Source of the DNA: Verrucomicrobiota bacterium
Lineage (GTDB): Bacteria > Verrucomicrobiota > Verrucomicrobiia > Chthoniobacterales > Terrimicrobiaceae
Reading direction: 5' to 3'
Assembly (NCBI GenBank): GCA_018970255.1
Contig: JAGWWS010000013.1
Coordinates: forward strand, 1-64,000
Length of the DNA: 64,000 nucleotides
The notes beneath the pieces are model-generated. The model did no database searches and had not been told where the DNA came from. It worked only from the letters and a program-made list of their open reading frames with translations. Position numbers and translations under genes: made by a program. Below, in pieces: positions 45,941 to 54,978 of this stretch; positions within the stretch are counted from its first letter, which is position 1, and each line of letters begins with the position of its first letter.

Positions 45941-46441
45941 ATGAACGGACTCCTCATTCGCCTGCTTATCGGCACGAATTTCTTGCTAGCGGCTGGCATA
46001 GCCTACCTCATTTTCTACACGCACAGCATCAACGACCTGCCTTCAATTCGGTCGGAACCCAAAGCATTGAACGCAGGAAAATTTCCCGACCTTTTACCAG
46101 CAGTTCATGGAATTTTGGTTCGCGGGAGCTTTGAAGATAATCTCAGATCCCAACCTGATCAGCAAAGTATAGGGCCTACCCCAATCGCGCATCCGGCAGC
46201 CCTTATTCCGGAGTCGCCTGAAATTCCTATTATCACAGACCAACAGGTTGCCGAATGGGAGGCGCTTCAAGACACATTTATCCAAGAAATCGGGAATAAA
46301 CTTCCAACAAACGATGCGGAGCGTGATGAGTGGTTGAGGGCCAAACAGCGCAACGATGAGATGTTTCGACTCAAGTTCGGAACTCAAGCCTACTTAATGC
46401 AGGAGAAAGAATCGTTTAACGCTGAGAGTTCCAGCCCTTGA
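45941..46441 (+). CDS. Hypothetical single-pass membrane protein
   Basis: 166 residues. One N-terminal TM helix (LIRLLIGTNFLLAAGIAYLIFY); the rest is hydrophilic, with a Pro-rich middle and an acidic/Gln helical C-terminus (QQVAEWEALQDTFIQEIGNKL). I do not recognise a family. The ATG is 4 bases after a terminator T-tract, leaving no room for an ordinary promoter, so expression may need read-through. The codon use looks like that of its AT-richer left neighbour. Confidence 0.55.
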   Translation: MNGLLIRLLIGTNFLLAAGIAYLIFYTHSINDLPSIRSEPKALNAGKFPDLLPAVHGILVRGSFEDNLRSQPDQQSIGPTPIAHPAALIPESPEIPIITDQQVAEWEALQDTFIQEIGNKLPTNDAERDEWLRAKQRNDEMFRLKFGTQAYLMQEKESFNAESSSP

Positions 46442-46448
46442 CAATTTT

Positions 46449-47312
46449 TCAGGGTTTTTGCTTCAGCAACGCGGGCAGGGCGATTTCGTTGAGTGTGAGT
46501 GGGGACTTGGCTTGGAGGCGCTCGAGGTAGGCTTGGCGGTTGAGGGTGGCGCGTTCTTGGCGCAGGGCGGTGACGAGTTGATCGTTTACCTCATCGAGCG
46601 TGGCGGTGCGGGGCTCGCGGGTTTCGAGGATTTTCACAAAGTAAAACCCGTCGCCGAGTTCGACCGGACCAGCCACGGCTTCCTTCGGCAAGCCAGCGAT
46701 GGCTTTGCGGATGGCAGGTTGGATCGAATCCTCCGCGAGCCAGCCGATTTCGCCGCCGGTGGCGGCGCTGCGGGGTTCGTCGCTTTCGGATTTCGCAAGG
46801 GCGGCGAAGTCGCCGGTTTTTACCTGCTTCGCGAGGGCATCAGCTTTGGTTTTTGCTTTTGCTTTGTCATCGCCCGAGGCGATGAAGATTTGGGCGAGGC
46901 GGTATTGCTTCGGGAGCTGGAGGTCGGCTTTGCGGAGGTCGTAGAGTTTTTGGATTTCCGCCTGCGGCGGGTAGTCGGCGGGAACGGCGGCCACGGATTC
47001 CAAAAAACTCTCGGCGATGGCGGCATCGCGCACGCGGGCGAGAATGGCTTGGGTTTCGGGTTTCTTTTCCCACTCGGCGGACTTCGCCTCGTCGAGGAGT
47101 TGGCGCTGGAGAAGAATGGTCCTAATGGCGCGGCTGAGCGCGGAGGGATTCTCCTTGAGGGTCTCCCGCTCTGCGGCGGAGAGGCCGCTCAAGTAGGGCT
47201 GTATTTGCGAGGCCGTGATGTCGCGGTCACCGGCGCGGGCGATCACGGGGTCGGGTTCGGTTGCGGAGAGTGGGAGTGCGAGGGCGGCGAGTAGGATGGT
47301 GGTGCGGAGCAT
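46449..47312 (-). CDS. Parvulin-type peptidyl-prolyl isomerase (periplasmic)
   Basis: 287 residues. Signal peptide MLRTTILLAALALPLSA, SurA/PrsA-like N-terminal helical part (VIARAGDRDITASQIQPYLSGLS), a PpiC rotamase domain (~residues 130-235; YRLAQIFIASGDDKAKAKTKADALAKQV and GGEIGWLAEDSIQPAIRKAIAGL) and a C-terminal helix. In Bordetella a periplasmic parvulin (Par27) assists FhaB secretion, so a chaperone for the adhesin is plausible here (inference). It trails the secretion operon after an 85-bp gap. Confidence 0.85.
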   Translation of the reverse strand: MLRTTILLAALALPLSATEPDPVIARAGDRDITASQIQPYLSGLSAAERETLKENPSALSRAIRTILLQRQLLDEAKSAEWEKKPETQAILARVRDAAIAESFLESVAAVPADYPPQAEIQKLYDLRKADLQLPKQYRLAQIFIASGDDKAKAKTKADALAKQVKTGDFAALAKSESDEPRSAATGGEIGWLAEDSIQPAIRKAIAGLPKEAVAGPVELGDGFYFVKILETREPRTATLDEVNDQLVTALRQERATLNRQAYLERLQAKSPLTLNEIALPALLKQKP

Positions 47313-47361
47313 GGAGTGAGTTTTCAGGGTTCAGGGTTCAGTTTACAGCGGTGAGGAATCC

Positions 47362-47400
47362 CCTCTGTGTTCTCTGTGTTCTCTGTGTCCTCTGTGGTTA
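47362..47400. repeat. CTCTGTGTT tandem repeat
   Basis: CTCTGTGTT repeated with variants (CTCTGTGTC, CTCTGTGG), ending GGTTAAT; on the reverse strand it reads TTAACCACAGAGGACACAGAG. This is a widespread environmental-bacterial repeat type. The TAA is the stop codon of the reverse-strand coiled-coil gene. Confidence 0.8.
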
Positions 47401-48021
47401 ATTCTTGTTGGGTTGGTCGGCGGGGATGCGGGCTTCGACGAGTTGGTCGGCGAAGTCCTGGACGAGGTTTTGGAACTTCACGCGCTGGGCGGCGGTGAAC
47501 GGTTCGCGGGCGAGGAGGGCGTCGCCGAGTCCGAACTTTTCGTAGCGGTCGAGGATTTCCATGCCGGCTTTATACATTTCGATGTTCTTGAACTGGTGCT
47601 CTTCGACCTTGCGCTCGAGGGAGAGTTTTTCGGCGTCGAGCTTTTGGCGCTGGCCCTCGCGCTTTGAGGCGAGCTTGGCGACTTCGCCGTAGGATTTTTT
47701 CCACTTCGCGAGCGTGGCTTCGAGGCTGGCGATTTTGGCGTCGCGTCCGGCGAGTTCCTTGTTGAGGCCGGCGATGAGGTTCGTGGAGGTGTTGCGCTCG
47801 TCGGCGAGTTCCTTGGCGAGGGACTTGGTTTTTTCCTCGAGTTCCGCGGCCTTGGCTTCGGCGGCGAATTGGGCGGCTTGGGCATTGGCGAGCTGGTTCT
47901 GGGCGTCGCGCAGGCGGAGCATCGAGTCGCGCAGGGCTTCGCGGAACTTTGTGGTCTCTTCCTCGTCGGCCTGGAGCGGCAGGGCGGCGGCGAGGAGCAG
48001 GAGGAGTGCGGTTTTTTTCAT
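47398..48021 (-). CDS. Exported coiled-coil protein
   Basis: 207 residues. Signal peptide MKKTALLLLLAAALPLQA, then a long Ala/Glu/Lys coiled coil (~residues 25-140) and a helical C-terminus (YKAGMEILDRYEKFGLGDALLAREPFT). No enzymatic motif. It follows the porin gene by 6 bp in the TPS/Ton operon; similar coiled-coil periplasmic proteins can be adaptors or spacers. Function is inferred from context only. Confidence 0.65.
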   Translation of the reverse strand: MKKTALLLLLAAALPLQADEEETTKFREALRDSMLRLRDAQNQLANAQAAQFAAEAKAAELEEKTKSLAKELADERNTSTNLIAGLNKELAGRDAKIASLEATLAKWKKSYGEVAKLASKREGQRQKLDAEKLSLERKVEEHQFKNIEMYKAGMEILDRYEKFGLGDALLAREPFTAAQRVKFQNLVQDFADQLVEARIPADQPNKN

Positions 48022-48027
48022 GTGGCG

Positions 48028-50148
48028 TCAGAACTTCGAGTTGATCTCGGCATAGAAGATGTTCCCGTTGAGCTGGGGGCCGGCGATGCTGTCGGAGCCC
48101 ATCCAGCGCAGGCCGAGGTAGACATTTTGCGAGAGCGAGTAGAACCCGCCGACGGTGAAGCCCTGCATGTTCGTGCCGCCCCAGCCGAAGTCGGAATCGT
48201 TGAAGCCGTCGACGACCGCATCGGAGCCGATCCAGCGGTAGCCCGCGTAGAGGAGCCAATCGCCGCGCTTTTCGAGCCCCGGCGTGCCGACGCGGAGGTC
48301 GGCATACCAGCCGTATTGGTCGCCCTCGTAGGCGCCGAGGTCCATGAGTTCGGTGGTGTCGGCGGGGCCGCGGTTGTTGACGGCGACGGCCTCGATGTCG
48401 TCCTTGTTGTAGGCGAGGTTCTGGACGAACTCGCCGACGAGCGAGATGCGGACGGGCTCGAAGCCGTCGTAGGAAATCTCGCTGGTGAGGGCGAGTTCGG
48501 TGAATTTGGTGGCGAGGCCGTAGTATTGCCACTGGTTGGTGGCGCCGTAGTCGTTGCTGGCGTCGGGCACGATGTCGCGGAGCGCCATGTAGGTGTTGCC
48601 CTTTTGGGCGAAGGAGGGGCGGCTGTTGTCGGTGTTGCCCGAGTCGTTGATGGTGGTGGGGGTGAAGGGGGTGGAGAGTTGGCCCTCGATGTTGTGGAAC
48701 CAGTAGAGGGCGGCGCCGGTCTTCCAGGTCCAGTCGCCGGCGAGTTCCCATTCGAAGCCGGTCTGGGCGGCGAAGAGGTATTTGTCGTAGCTCGGGAATT
48801 TCTGGGGCTGGTTGGTGGAGAAGTTGAAGTCGGTGTTGTAAACGACGAACGCGCCGCCGGTGAGGTAGGGCTGGAAGGTTTCGGTGACATCGGCCTTGAG
48901 GGTGAGGGCGGTGCCGTCGAAGCCGAGGTCGTCGTCCCAGACGAGGCGGGTGGAGAAGAACGGATTGTCGAAGCGGCCGACCCATGCGGTGGCGCCGAGG
49001 GCCCCGAAGAATTCGTTGTCGTATTGGAGGAACGCGCGGTCGAGCCAGATGGCGTATTTGCTGAACTGTCCGCCCTGGCCGGTCTGCCCGCCCGGGTAGC
49101 CCATGCCCTGGTTGGTGGAGACGGGGTTGTTGTTGTTGCCGGTGGCGATGCGCAGGCCGCTGGTGAAGTTTTCGCCCATGTCGAAGTCGAGGGCGAAGCG
49201 GGCGCGCAGGAGGTATTGGTTGCGGTCCTCGCTGGAGTTGAGTTGCGGGGCGAACTGGGTGCCGGTGGTGTCGTAGGGCAGGCCGGTGTTGATGGCGTTG
49301 AAGTTCGGGAACGCGCCGGTGGCGTCGTTGCCTGCGGGGAAGAAGGTGCCGGCATAGCGGAAGCGCAGGTCGAAGCGGGGCTTGGTTTTGCCGACCCAGG
49401 CGGGGAGGTCGAGGGCCTCGGCGATTTGGCGCGAGGTGCGGTCGGTGGCGAGTTCGAGTTTGATCTCCTCTTTGAGCTGCTGGCGGACCGGGGCGGGGAT
49501 GTGGGTCACGCGGATGTCCTCGGCCGTGGCGGGAGCCTGGGTTTCCGCGGGGGCCGACGCGGCAACCTGGACGGCGGCGGCTTCGGCGATGGCGACCATC
49601 TCGGATTGGCTCTGGGCGCGGACCGCCATGGCTTCGGCTTCCGACTGGCGGATCATGTCGTCGGCTTCCTGGCGGGTGAGGATGCCGCGTTCGACGAGCT
49701 TGTTGATGAGGTTGATGGTGACGCTGCCGGTGGGCGTGTAGCCGGGGCCCGTGCCGAGGAGGGGCTGGGCGGCGGCTTGGGCGGGAGTGGAAGGCTGGGC
49801 GGGCAATGGTGCGATGCCTTGGGTTTCCTGCATGGAGACTTCCGGTTCCATGCCGGTTTCGGTGAGAGGCATGGGCGGGCGGTCGGCATTGGGCTGCGGG
49901 ACCGGTGTTGGAGTGGGAGTGGGCTGTGCTGTGGGGGCGGGCGTTGGCGGGGTTTCGATGCCCTGGGTTTGTTGCTGGGCGGTTTGGGGCTCGGGTTTGT
50001 CCTCGACGATAGGGAGTGGTGGAGGCGTTGGCTGGGGCGTCGGCGTGGGGGAGTCGAAGACGATGCGGTTTTTGACTGGCGGGGTGTTTTGTTGCGCGAG
50101 GGCGGTGGTCCCGAGAAGCGAGGCGGCGAGCAGGGTGCGGATTTTCAT
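48028..50148 (-). CDS. Putative outer-membrane porin with Pro-rich N-terminus
   Basis: 706 residues. Signal peptide MKIRTLLAASLLGTTALA. About 100 Pro/Thr/Gln-rich residues follow, then a helical stretch (NKLVERGILTRQEADDMIRQSEAEAMAVRAQ). From about residue 245 a beta-barrel runs to the terminal Phe (IFYAEINSKF); the opening KPRFDLRFRYAGTFFPAGNDA and TSGLRIATGNNNNP match putative-porin families of this type. It is 3 bp from tonB in the same operon, so it may be the TonB-linked outer-membrane partner, but no TonB box or plug domain is evident. Confidence 0.8.
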   Translation of the reverse strand: MKIRTLLAASLLGTTALAQQNTPPVKNRIVFDSPTPTPQPTPPPLPIVEDKPEPQTAQQQTQGIETPPTPAPTAQPTPTPTPVPQPNADRPPMPLTETGMEPEVSMQETQGIAPLPAQPSTPAQAAAQPLLGTGPGYTPTGSVTINLINKLVERGILTRQEADDMIRQSEAEAMAVRAQSQSEMVAIAEAAAVQVAASAPAETQAPATAEDIRVTHIPAPVRQQLKEEIKLELATDRTSRQIAEALDLPAWVGKTKPRFDLRFRYAGTFFPAGNDATGAFPNFNAINTGLPYDTTGTQFAPQLNSSEDRNQYLLRARFALDFDMGENFTSGLRIATGNNNNPVSTNQGMGYPGGQTGQGGQFSKYAIWLDRAFLQYDNEFFGALGATAWVGRFDNPFFSTRLVWDDDLGFDGTALTLKADVTETFQPYLTGGAFVVYNTDFNFSTNQPQKFPSYDKYLFAAQTGFEWELAGDWTWKTGAALYWFHNIEGQLSTPFTPTTINDSGNTDNSRPSFAQKGNTYMALRDIVPDASNDYGATNQWQYYGLATKFTELALTSEISYDGFEPVRISLVGEFVQNLAYNKDDIEAVAVNNRGPADTTELMDLGAYEGDQYGWYADLRVGTPGLEKRGDWLLYAGYRWIGSDAVVDGFNDSDFGWGGTNMQGFTVGGFYSLSQNVYLGLRWMGSDSIAGPQLNGNIFYAEINSKF

Positions 50149-50151
50149 GGG

Positions 50152-50835
50152 TCAGTTGGGACGGGTTGCTTTGAGCCGCATGACGATGGGCATCGGCATG
50201 CCGTCCGGGGGGGGCGCCTGCAGGCGAAGGCCGGCGAGGATTTCCTGTTGGATGGCGGCATCGGTGGCGGGGTCGCCCGAGGAGCCCGAGAGCGTGGCGC
50301 GGGTGACGCGGCCGGCGGCATCGACCCAAATGCGGGCGGTGACATTCATCGAGGCGGTGCGGGTCTTGCGGTGGTTTCGCAGCGCCTGGACAACGGAGGA
50401 TTGGACCTGCGCGGCGTAGCCGCCGAATTTCGAGCCGCCTTTTTTCCCTGTGCCGGTGCCGCCGACCATCCCGCCGCCTCCGCCTTTCGCGAGACCGAAG
50501 GCGTCGGGGCCGTCGCCCTCGATGTTCGTGCCCATGGGGGCGGGCTCGGGTTCGGCCTGCTGCGGCTCGGGTTCGGCGACCTCGGGCGTGAATTCCTGTT
50601 CCTCCACGATTTCTGGCTCCGGCGGTTTTTCCTTGGGCGGCGGTGGTGGCGGGGGTGGGGGAGGTGGCGGCGGGGGCATGATGCTCACCATGCTGATGGA
50701 GGATTTTTTCTTCGGGGCGCTTTTCGGCATGAACGCAATGGCGGTGGCAACCAGCGCGAGGACGATTCCCCCTGCAATGAGGAGGTTCCTGCGCTGGCGG
50801 CGGGCGGCCGCGGCTTTGCGTTCGGTGCGGTCCAT
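50152..50835 (-). CDS. tonB: TonB energy transducer
   Basis: 227 residues. N-terminal TM (LLIAGGIVLALVATAIAF), MPP followed by a run of about 13 further prolines, then PEPEIVEEQEF and an acidic linker, and a C-terminal TonB domain (YAAQVQSSVVQALRNHRKTRTASMNVTARIWVDAAGRVTRATL). Carries energy from the ExbB/ExbD pair encoded just upstream to an outer-membrane partner. 2-3 bp gaps on either side indicate one operon. Confidence 0.9.
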   Translation of the reverse strand: MDRTERKAAAARRQRRNLLIAGGIVLALVATAIAFMPKSAPKKKSSISMVSIMPPPPPPPPPPPPPPKEKPPEPEIVEEQEFTPEVAEPEPQQAEPEPAPMGTNIEGDGPDAFGLAKGGGGGMVGGTGTGKKGGSKFGGYAAQVQSSVVQALRNHRKTRTASMNVTARIWVDAAGRVTRATLSGSSGDPATDAAIQQEILAGLRLQAPPPDGMPMPIVMRLKATRPN

Positions 50836-50837
50836 TT

Positions 50838-51236
50838 TTATTTCGGCCCCTGGGTGGCGAGGCCGATCTGGGTGATGCCGACGCGGCCGATCACATCGAG
50901 GACCTCCATGATGACTTGGTATTGGGTGCCGCGGTCGCCGCGGACGACGACCGGGAAATCGGGGTTCTGCGCCTTGTGTGCGTTGAGCTTCGCCTCGAGT
51001 TCGGCGAGCGAGACGGGGACGGTGTCGAGGAGCACCTTGCCTTCGTTGTTGACCGTGATCGCCTTGCTTTTCGGGCCGCCGAGCGCCGGCGCCTTGCTGC
51101 CGCGGGGGAGGTCCACCTTCACCCCCTGGACGCCCGCCGTGGTCATGATGATGAAAATGAGCAGCAGCACGAGGTAGAGGTCCACCATCGGGGTGACATT
51201 GATGTCGTCGTAGGCTTTGTCGTCTCCGGCGTCCAT
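50838..51236 (-). CDS. exbD: ExbD/TolR biopolymer transport protein
   Basis: 132 residues. Single TM with the functional Asp (INVTPMVDLYLVLLLIFII, Asp19), then the periplasmic domain ending VIMEVLDVIGRVGITQIGLAT. Partner of the large ExbB fusion 3 bp upstream. Confidence 0.94.
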   Translation of the reverse strand: MDAGDDKAYDDINVTPMVDLYLVLLLIFIIMTTAGVQGVKVDLPRGSKAPALGGPKSKAITVNNEGKVLLDTVPVSLAELEAKLNAHKAQNPDFPVVVRGDRGTQYQVIMEVLDVIGRVGITQIGLATQGPK

Positions 51237-51239
51237 GGG

Positions 51240-53141
51240 TCAGGATTTTTTGTCGAGCGCGGCCTCGTGGCGGATGGCGTCCTCGGGTTTGCGGACGGTT
51301 TGGAGCGGGGCGGGGGCGCCGTCCTCGCCGGGGGGCGGGTAGAATTCGGCGACCTTGGCGACGAACTCGTCGATAAAGACCCGCATGTCGGCGATGACAT
51401 TTTTGATGCGGGTGTTCAGGAAGCTATACATGAAGAGCGCGGGGATGGCCACGAGGAGGCCGACGGTGGTGGCGAGGAGCGCGCTGGCGATGCCGGGGGC
51501 GATGGAATTGACATCCACCTCGCCGGATTTCGCGATGATGGCGAAGGTGATCATGACGCCCACGACGGTGCCGAGCAGGCCGACATAGGGGCCGCCCGCG
51601 ATGCTGACGGTGAGGTAGACGATGCCGTTGTTCAGGCGGTGTTGCTCGTGGACGAGCGCGGTGTCGAGGGCGGCGCGGATCGCCTGGATGGAGCGGGCGC
51701 GGAGGCCCTGGCCGCGGTAGCGGTCCTGCTGGAGCCGGTGGGCGATCTGCTCCGAACCGACATGGTAAACATGGTAGAGCGGGGAATCGGCGAGGAGGTC
51801 GACGCCGTCCTCGCCGAGGCTCGAGGCGAATTTCTTTTCGGCGGAGGGGTTGTCGAGGTCGAGGGCGGTGAGGTCTGTGGAAACGCCGCGCCAGAGGTTC
51901 TTGAAGGCCGCGTTGCCCTTTTCCATTTTCGAGAGGCGGGCGAACTTGACGAAGGCGACAGCCCAGCCGGCGATCATCATCAGGACGCAGACGAAGACGG
52001 CGATCCAGCCGTCGAACATCATGTTTTTCGCGATGTCGCCGAAGAGCATGATATGCTCGAGGGCGCCGCCGTGGCCGCCCGCACCGCCTTCGGGTTCCGC
52101 GAGGGCGAGGAGTTTTGCGCTGGCGTCGTTGCCAGCTTGGCCCGTGTGGGAGAGCGCGACCCAGGATTCCGGCCGGGCGGTTTTGGCGAGGGCAAATTCG
52201 TCGATTTCGCCAACGAGGCCGTTCTTTCCATTCGAGTCGGCGCCGAGTGTGGCTTCGGCGGAAATGGCGGGCATGCCTGCGGCGGCGGAGGAGTATTCCT
52301 TGCCGTCGATGTAGAGTTTCGTGGCGGCCCCATCGGAAACCACGGCGATGTGTTTCCAGGAGTTTGGCGCGAGGGGTTCGCCGGGGGTGGACTTCGCCGT
52401 TCCGGAGGGTCCGCTGATGGACAGGACGGGCGAGCCGTTTTCAAAACCCAGAGTGAAGCGGCCGCCGTCGCCGCCCCAATCGAACAGGACGCCCTTGGGG
52501 TTGATGGTGGTTTGCTTGAGCCAGGTGGAGAGCGTGAACGGCATGCCCTCGGTGGAGGCGAAGGTGGCGGAGGCGGGGATTTTGACGGCGGTGTTGCCGA
52601 GCAGGCGCAGGCCGGGGCCGATGAGCGCGCCCTCCGAGAGCGTGCCGCCGGTGGTGGCGTTGTTCGCGTTTTTCGTGCCGTCGGCGGGCGTGGGGGTGGA
52701 GAAGTTGTAGGCGAGGATGGTGTCGGCGTCGTAGGCCTCCTTCGGGTCCGCCATGTCCTCGGGGGCGATGTCCGGGTTGCCGCTGTAGAGCCAGAACTTC
52801 GACTGGGCGTTGTTTTGGACCGCGGGGATTTTGATCCAGACGAACGCCTCATTCATGAGCGCGTCCCACTTTTCGACGCGGTGGGGGAAAATCGTTTTGT
52901 CGTCCTCCGAGACGAAGCGGAGGTCGCCGCCGTCCTCGCGGGCGAGCGAGAAGTCGAAGTTGCCCGAGTGGAGGCGCAGGAGGACGAGGGTGTCGCCGGC
53001 GGGGGCGGGGATCTCGAAGCCGGTTTTCGTGGTGTCGAGCGTGGCTCCGGTGCGGGCGGACCAGGCTTTGTCCCACCAGGCGGAGGCGGGGAGTTGGGCG
53101 GCGAGGAGCGCTGCGGTTGTCAGGGCGAGGATGGTTTTCAT
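51240..53141 (-). CDS. exbB: ExbB/MotA channel protein fused to DUF2341 and LamG domains
   Basis: 633 residues. Signal peptide MKTILALTTAALLAAQLPASA, a DUF2341-type domain (about 50-135, HSGNFDFSLAREDGGDLRF...FWLYSGNP), a LamG/concanavalin-like domain (about 140-345, LSTWLKQTTINPKGVLFDWGG... GLVGEIDEFALAKTARP), and then a complete ExbB: TM (WIAVFVCVLMMIAGWAVAF), long cytoplasmic loop, and the channel helices VSIAGGPYVGLLGTVVGVM and SALLATTVGLLVAIPALFMY. Normal ExbB proteins are ~220 residues. The fusion puts a carbohydrate/protein-binding module on the periplasmic side of the motor. Confidence 0.92.
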   Translation of the reverse strand: MKTILALTTAALLAAQLPASAWWDKAWSARTGATLDTTKTGFEIPAPAGDTLVLLRLHSGNFDFSLAREDGGDLRFVSEDDKTIFPHRVEKWDALMNEAFVWIKIPAVQNNAQSKFWLYSGNPDIAPEDMADPKEAYDADTILAYNFSTPTPADGTKNANNATTGGTLSEGALIGPGLRLLGNTAVKIPASATFASTEGMPFTLSTWLKQTTINPKGVLFDWGGDGGRFTLGFENGSPVLSISGPSGTAKSTPGEPLAPNSWKHIAVVSDGAATKLYIDGKEYSSAAAGMPAISAEATLGADSNGKNGLVGEIDEFALAKTARPESWVALSHTGQAGNDASAKLLALAEPEGGAGGHGGALEHIMLFGDIAKNMMFDGWIAVFVCVLMMIAGWAVAFVKFARLSKMEKGNAAFKNLWRGVSTDLTALDLDNPSAEKKFASSLGEDGVDLLADSPLYHVYHVGSEQIAHRLQQDRYRGQGLRARSIQAIRAALDTALVHEQHRLNNGIVYLTVSIAGGPYVGLLGTVVGVMITFAIIAKSGEVDVNSIAPGIASALLATTVGLLVAIPALFMYSFLNTRIKNVIADMRVFIDEFVAKVAEFYPPPGEDGAPAPLQTVRKPEDAIRHEAALDKKS

Positions 53142-53147
53142 GGTTGG

Positions 53148-54767
53148 TCAGAGTTCCGCGGAGACGCGGAAGGTGAAGAGGGGTTGGTAGGCGTTCGATG
53201 GCGTCTGGGTGGTTTGCGGGATTCCAATGAGGAACTCGCCGTCGAAGTGGCCGAGGAGGCGGAAGCTCGTGCCGAAGCCGTAGCTCCAGAGGGTCCAATT
53301 CGCGGTTTGCTCGGGGAGGGGGTCGTTGAGCGCGGCGTATCCGGCATCGACGAAGGCGAAGAACCGCCACTCGTTGCCATCGGGCAGCCAACCGAGGAGC
53401 GACGGGGTTTGCACCTCGAGCGTTCCGGCGACGGCGTTGTCCCCGACGACGACGGATTCGAGGTAGCCGCGCACGGTGTTGAGGCCGCCGAGGCTGAACT
53501 GCTCGGTGTCCACGAGCGGGTTCGCGGTGGCTTGGCCCTGCAGCGCGCCGAGGAGGCGGAAGTCCCAGGGGAGCTTCTGCGTGTGGTCGATGCCGCCGCG
53601 GAAGTAGAAGAAGTTCGCGCTGGCGTTGTAGCGGCGGTTGTCGAAATCGATGGCTTCCTGCGTGCCGGTGCCGCGGAAGGCGAAGGTGACGCCGGCGCTG
53701 ATGCCGGTCTCATAGTGCTTGCCGACCGAGTTCGCGTTGTAGCCCGCCGAGAACGGCCAGTAGGTGAGGGGCGAGGAGACGGTTTGGTTGCCGATGACGA
53801 GGTCCTGCGCGAAGTCCTTGTAGTCGATGCCGAGCGAGGCGGAGTGGAAGTAGCCGGTCTTCGGCGGGAGGTTGAAAAGGAAGCGGCCGCCGTAGATTTC
53901 GCCGTTGCCGAGGGAGTCGGTGCCGCCGAGCGTGGAGACCTCGCTGTTCTGGCGCGTGGCTTGGAGCATGAGGGAAACCCAATCGATGGCCGGCGTGCGG
54001 GCGATGTAGTAGCCCGAGAAGATGAGGGCGTCGTCGGGGTTCTGCGGGGCGATTTGGAATGCGGCGCCGAGGGTGTGGCCGAGTTGCCAGAGGTTGTCGT
54101 AGCGGATGGCGGCGTCGAGGCGCAGCGGGGTGGTGTTCGCGCTGTAGCGGTTGTTGAGTTCGACCGAGCCGTGGAGGGGGAACTTGTCCTTCACGGCGAG
54201 TTCGACATCGACGGTGCCTGGGGTTTTTCCCGGGGCGAGGGATGGGGTGACCTGGAGGTCGGCGGTTTGGTTGAGGGCGATGATGTCGCGCTGGACATCG
54301 TTGAAGTTCGGCACGGTGCCCTCGGCGAGGGCGGGTGCCATTTTTTTGATTTTTTCGATGTCGAAAAACCGGGAACCGCGGACGCGCAGGCGGCCGATGG
54401 TGGCCTCGGTGACCTGGAGGACAATCACGCCCGAGCCGGTGCCCTGCGGCGGGACCGAGACGGCGACGGTTTGGAAGCCCTCGGCGTGATAGGCTTTTTC
54501 AAGGGCGGCGCGTGCGTTTTCGACATCCTCCGGGGTGCGGCCGGGGCCGAGGTGGCCGTAGACCGCCTTGTCCACGAGGTCGCGGGGGAGGGTGCGCGAA
54601 CCGATGATGCGGTATTCGCGCACGGCGAAAGTTTGCGGCGGCTCGGGGTCGATGACCGGCGGGGGGTCGTCCTGCGCGGGCAAATTCGGGGCGAGCAACA
54701 TTCCGGCAAAACCCAAAGCCGCGCCAAAGCGCAACCAAGACTTCGGAATGGACCTACTGGCAGGCAT
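53148..54767 (-). CDS. TpsB outer-membrane transporter (ShlB/FhaC/HecB family)
   Basis: 539 residues. Signal peptide, then one or two POTRA domains (FAVREYRIIGSRTLPRDLVDKAVYGHLG and GVIVLQVTEATIGRLRVRGSRFF), and a 16-strand-type barrel from ~residue 190 (PLHGSVELNNRYSANTTPLRLDAAIRYDNLWQLGH). GGLNTVRGY near residue 430 is the conserved L6-loop motif. Exports the TpsA adhesin through its pore. First gene of the operon exbB-exbD-tonB-porin-coiled coil (gaps of 2-6 bp). Confidence 0.93.
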   Translation of the reverse strand: MPASRSIPKSWLRFGAALGFAGMLLAPNLPAQDDPPPVIDPEPPQTFAVREYRIIGSRTLPRDLVDKAVYGHLGPGRTPEDVENARAALEKAYHAEGFQTVAVSVPPQGTGSGVIVLQVTEATIGRLRVRGSRFFDIEKIKKMAPALAEGTVPNFNDVQRDIIALNQTADLQVTPSLAPGKTPGTVDVELAVKDKFPLHGSVELNNRYSANTTPLRLDAAIRYDNLWQLGHTLGAAFQIAPQNPDDALIFSGYYIARTPAIDWVSLMLQATRQNSEVSTLGGTDSLGNGEIYGGRFLFNLPPKTGYFHSASLGIDYKDFAQDLVIGNQTVSSPLTYWPFSAGYNANSVGKHYETGISAGVTFAFRGTGTQEAIDFDNRRYNASANFFYFRGGIDHTQKLPWDFRLLGALQGQATANPLVDTEQFSLGGLNTVRGYLESVVVGDNAVAGTLEVQTPSLLGWLPDGNEWRFFAFVDAGYAALNDPLPEQTANWTLWSYGFGTSFRLLGHFDGEFLIGIPQTTQTPSNAYQPLFTFRVSAEL

Positions 54768-54777
54768 CCCTGCGGCT

Positions 54778-54803
54778 TTATTGTTAATCTAAAAAGTAGT
54801 CAA
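54778..54803 (-). promoter_or_regulatory. Shared TTGACT-GATTA element upstream of tpsB (copy C)
   Basis: On the reverse strand: TTGACTACTTTTTAGATTAA then CAATAA, 11 bases before the tpsB ATG. Same core as copy B (TTGACT, CTTT, AGATTA). It lies in the 211-bp gap shared with the divergent Rrf2 gene, so one regulator could act on both sides. Confidence 0.5.
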
Positions 54804-54978
54804 ATAAAAAGTAATCAAATTAGTATTTTTAAAAACTCGCCTACCCGAGCTTCCTCTGGGGAGTTTTTTAGCTGGCGCCGAAAAAAGTTCGCGGCAGTCA
54901 AATTTTCAATTCTTGATTGAACGCCCCTTTCGGGGATGATGTTCGCTCTCGGGAAGCCCCCCAAATCCAAACACCACC

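Noticed and set aside
47869-51177. 1102-codon open frame antisense to the porin and tonB genes
   Set aside because: Same reason: low-complexity antisense of recognised genes, no start signal.
50916-54920. 1334-codon open frame antisense to exbD, exbB and tpsB
   Set aside because: Composition is Gly/Glu/Ala/Val biased as expected from the antisense of GC-rich genes; three well-supported genes occupy the other strand.
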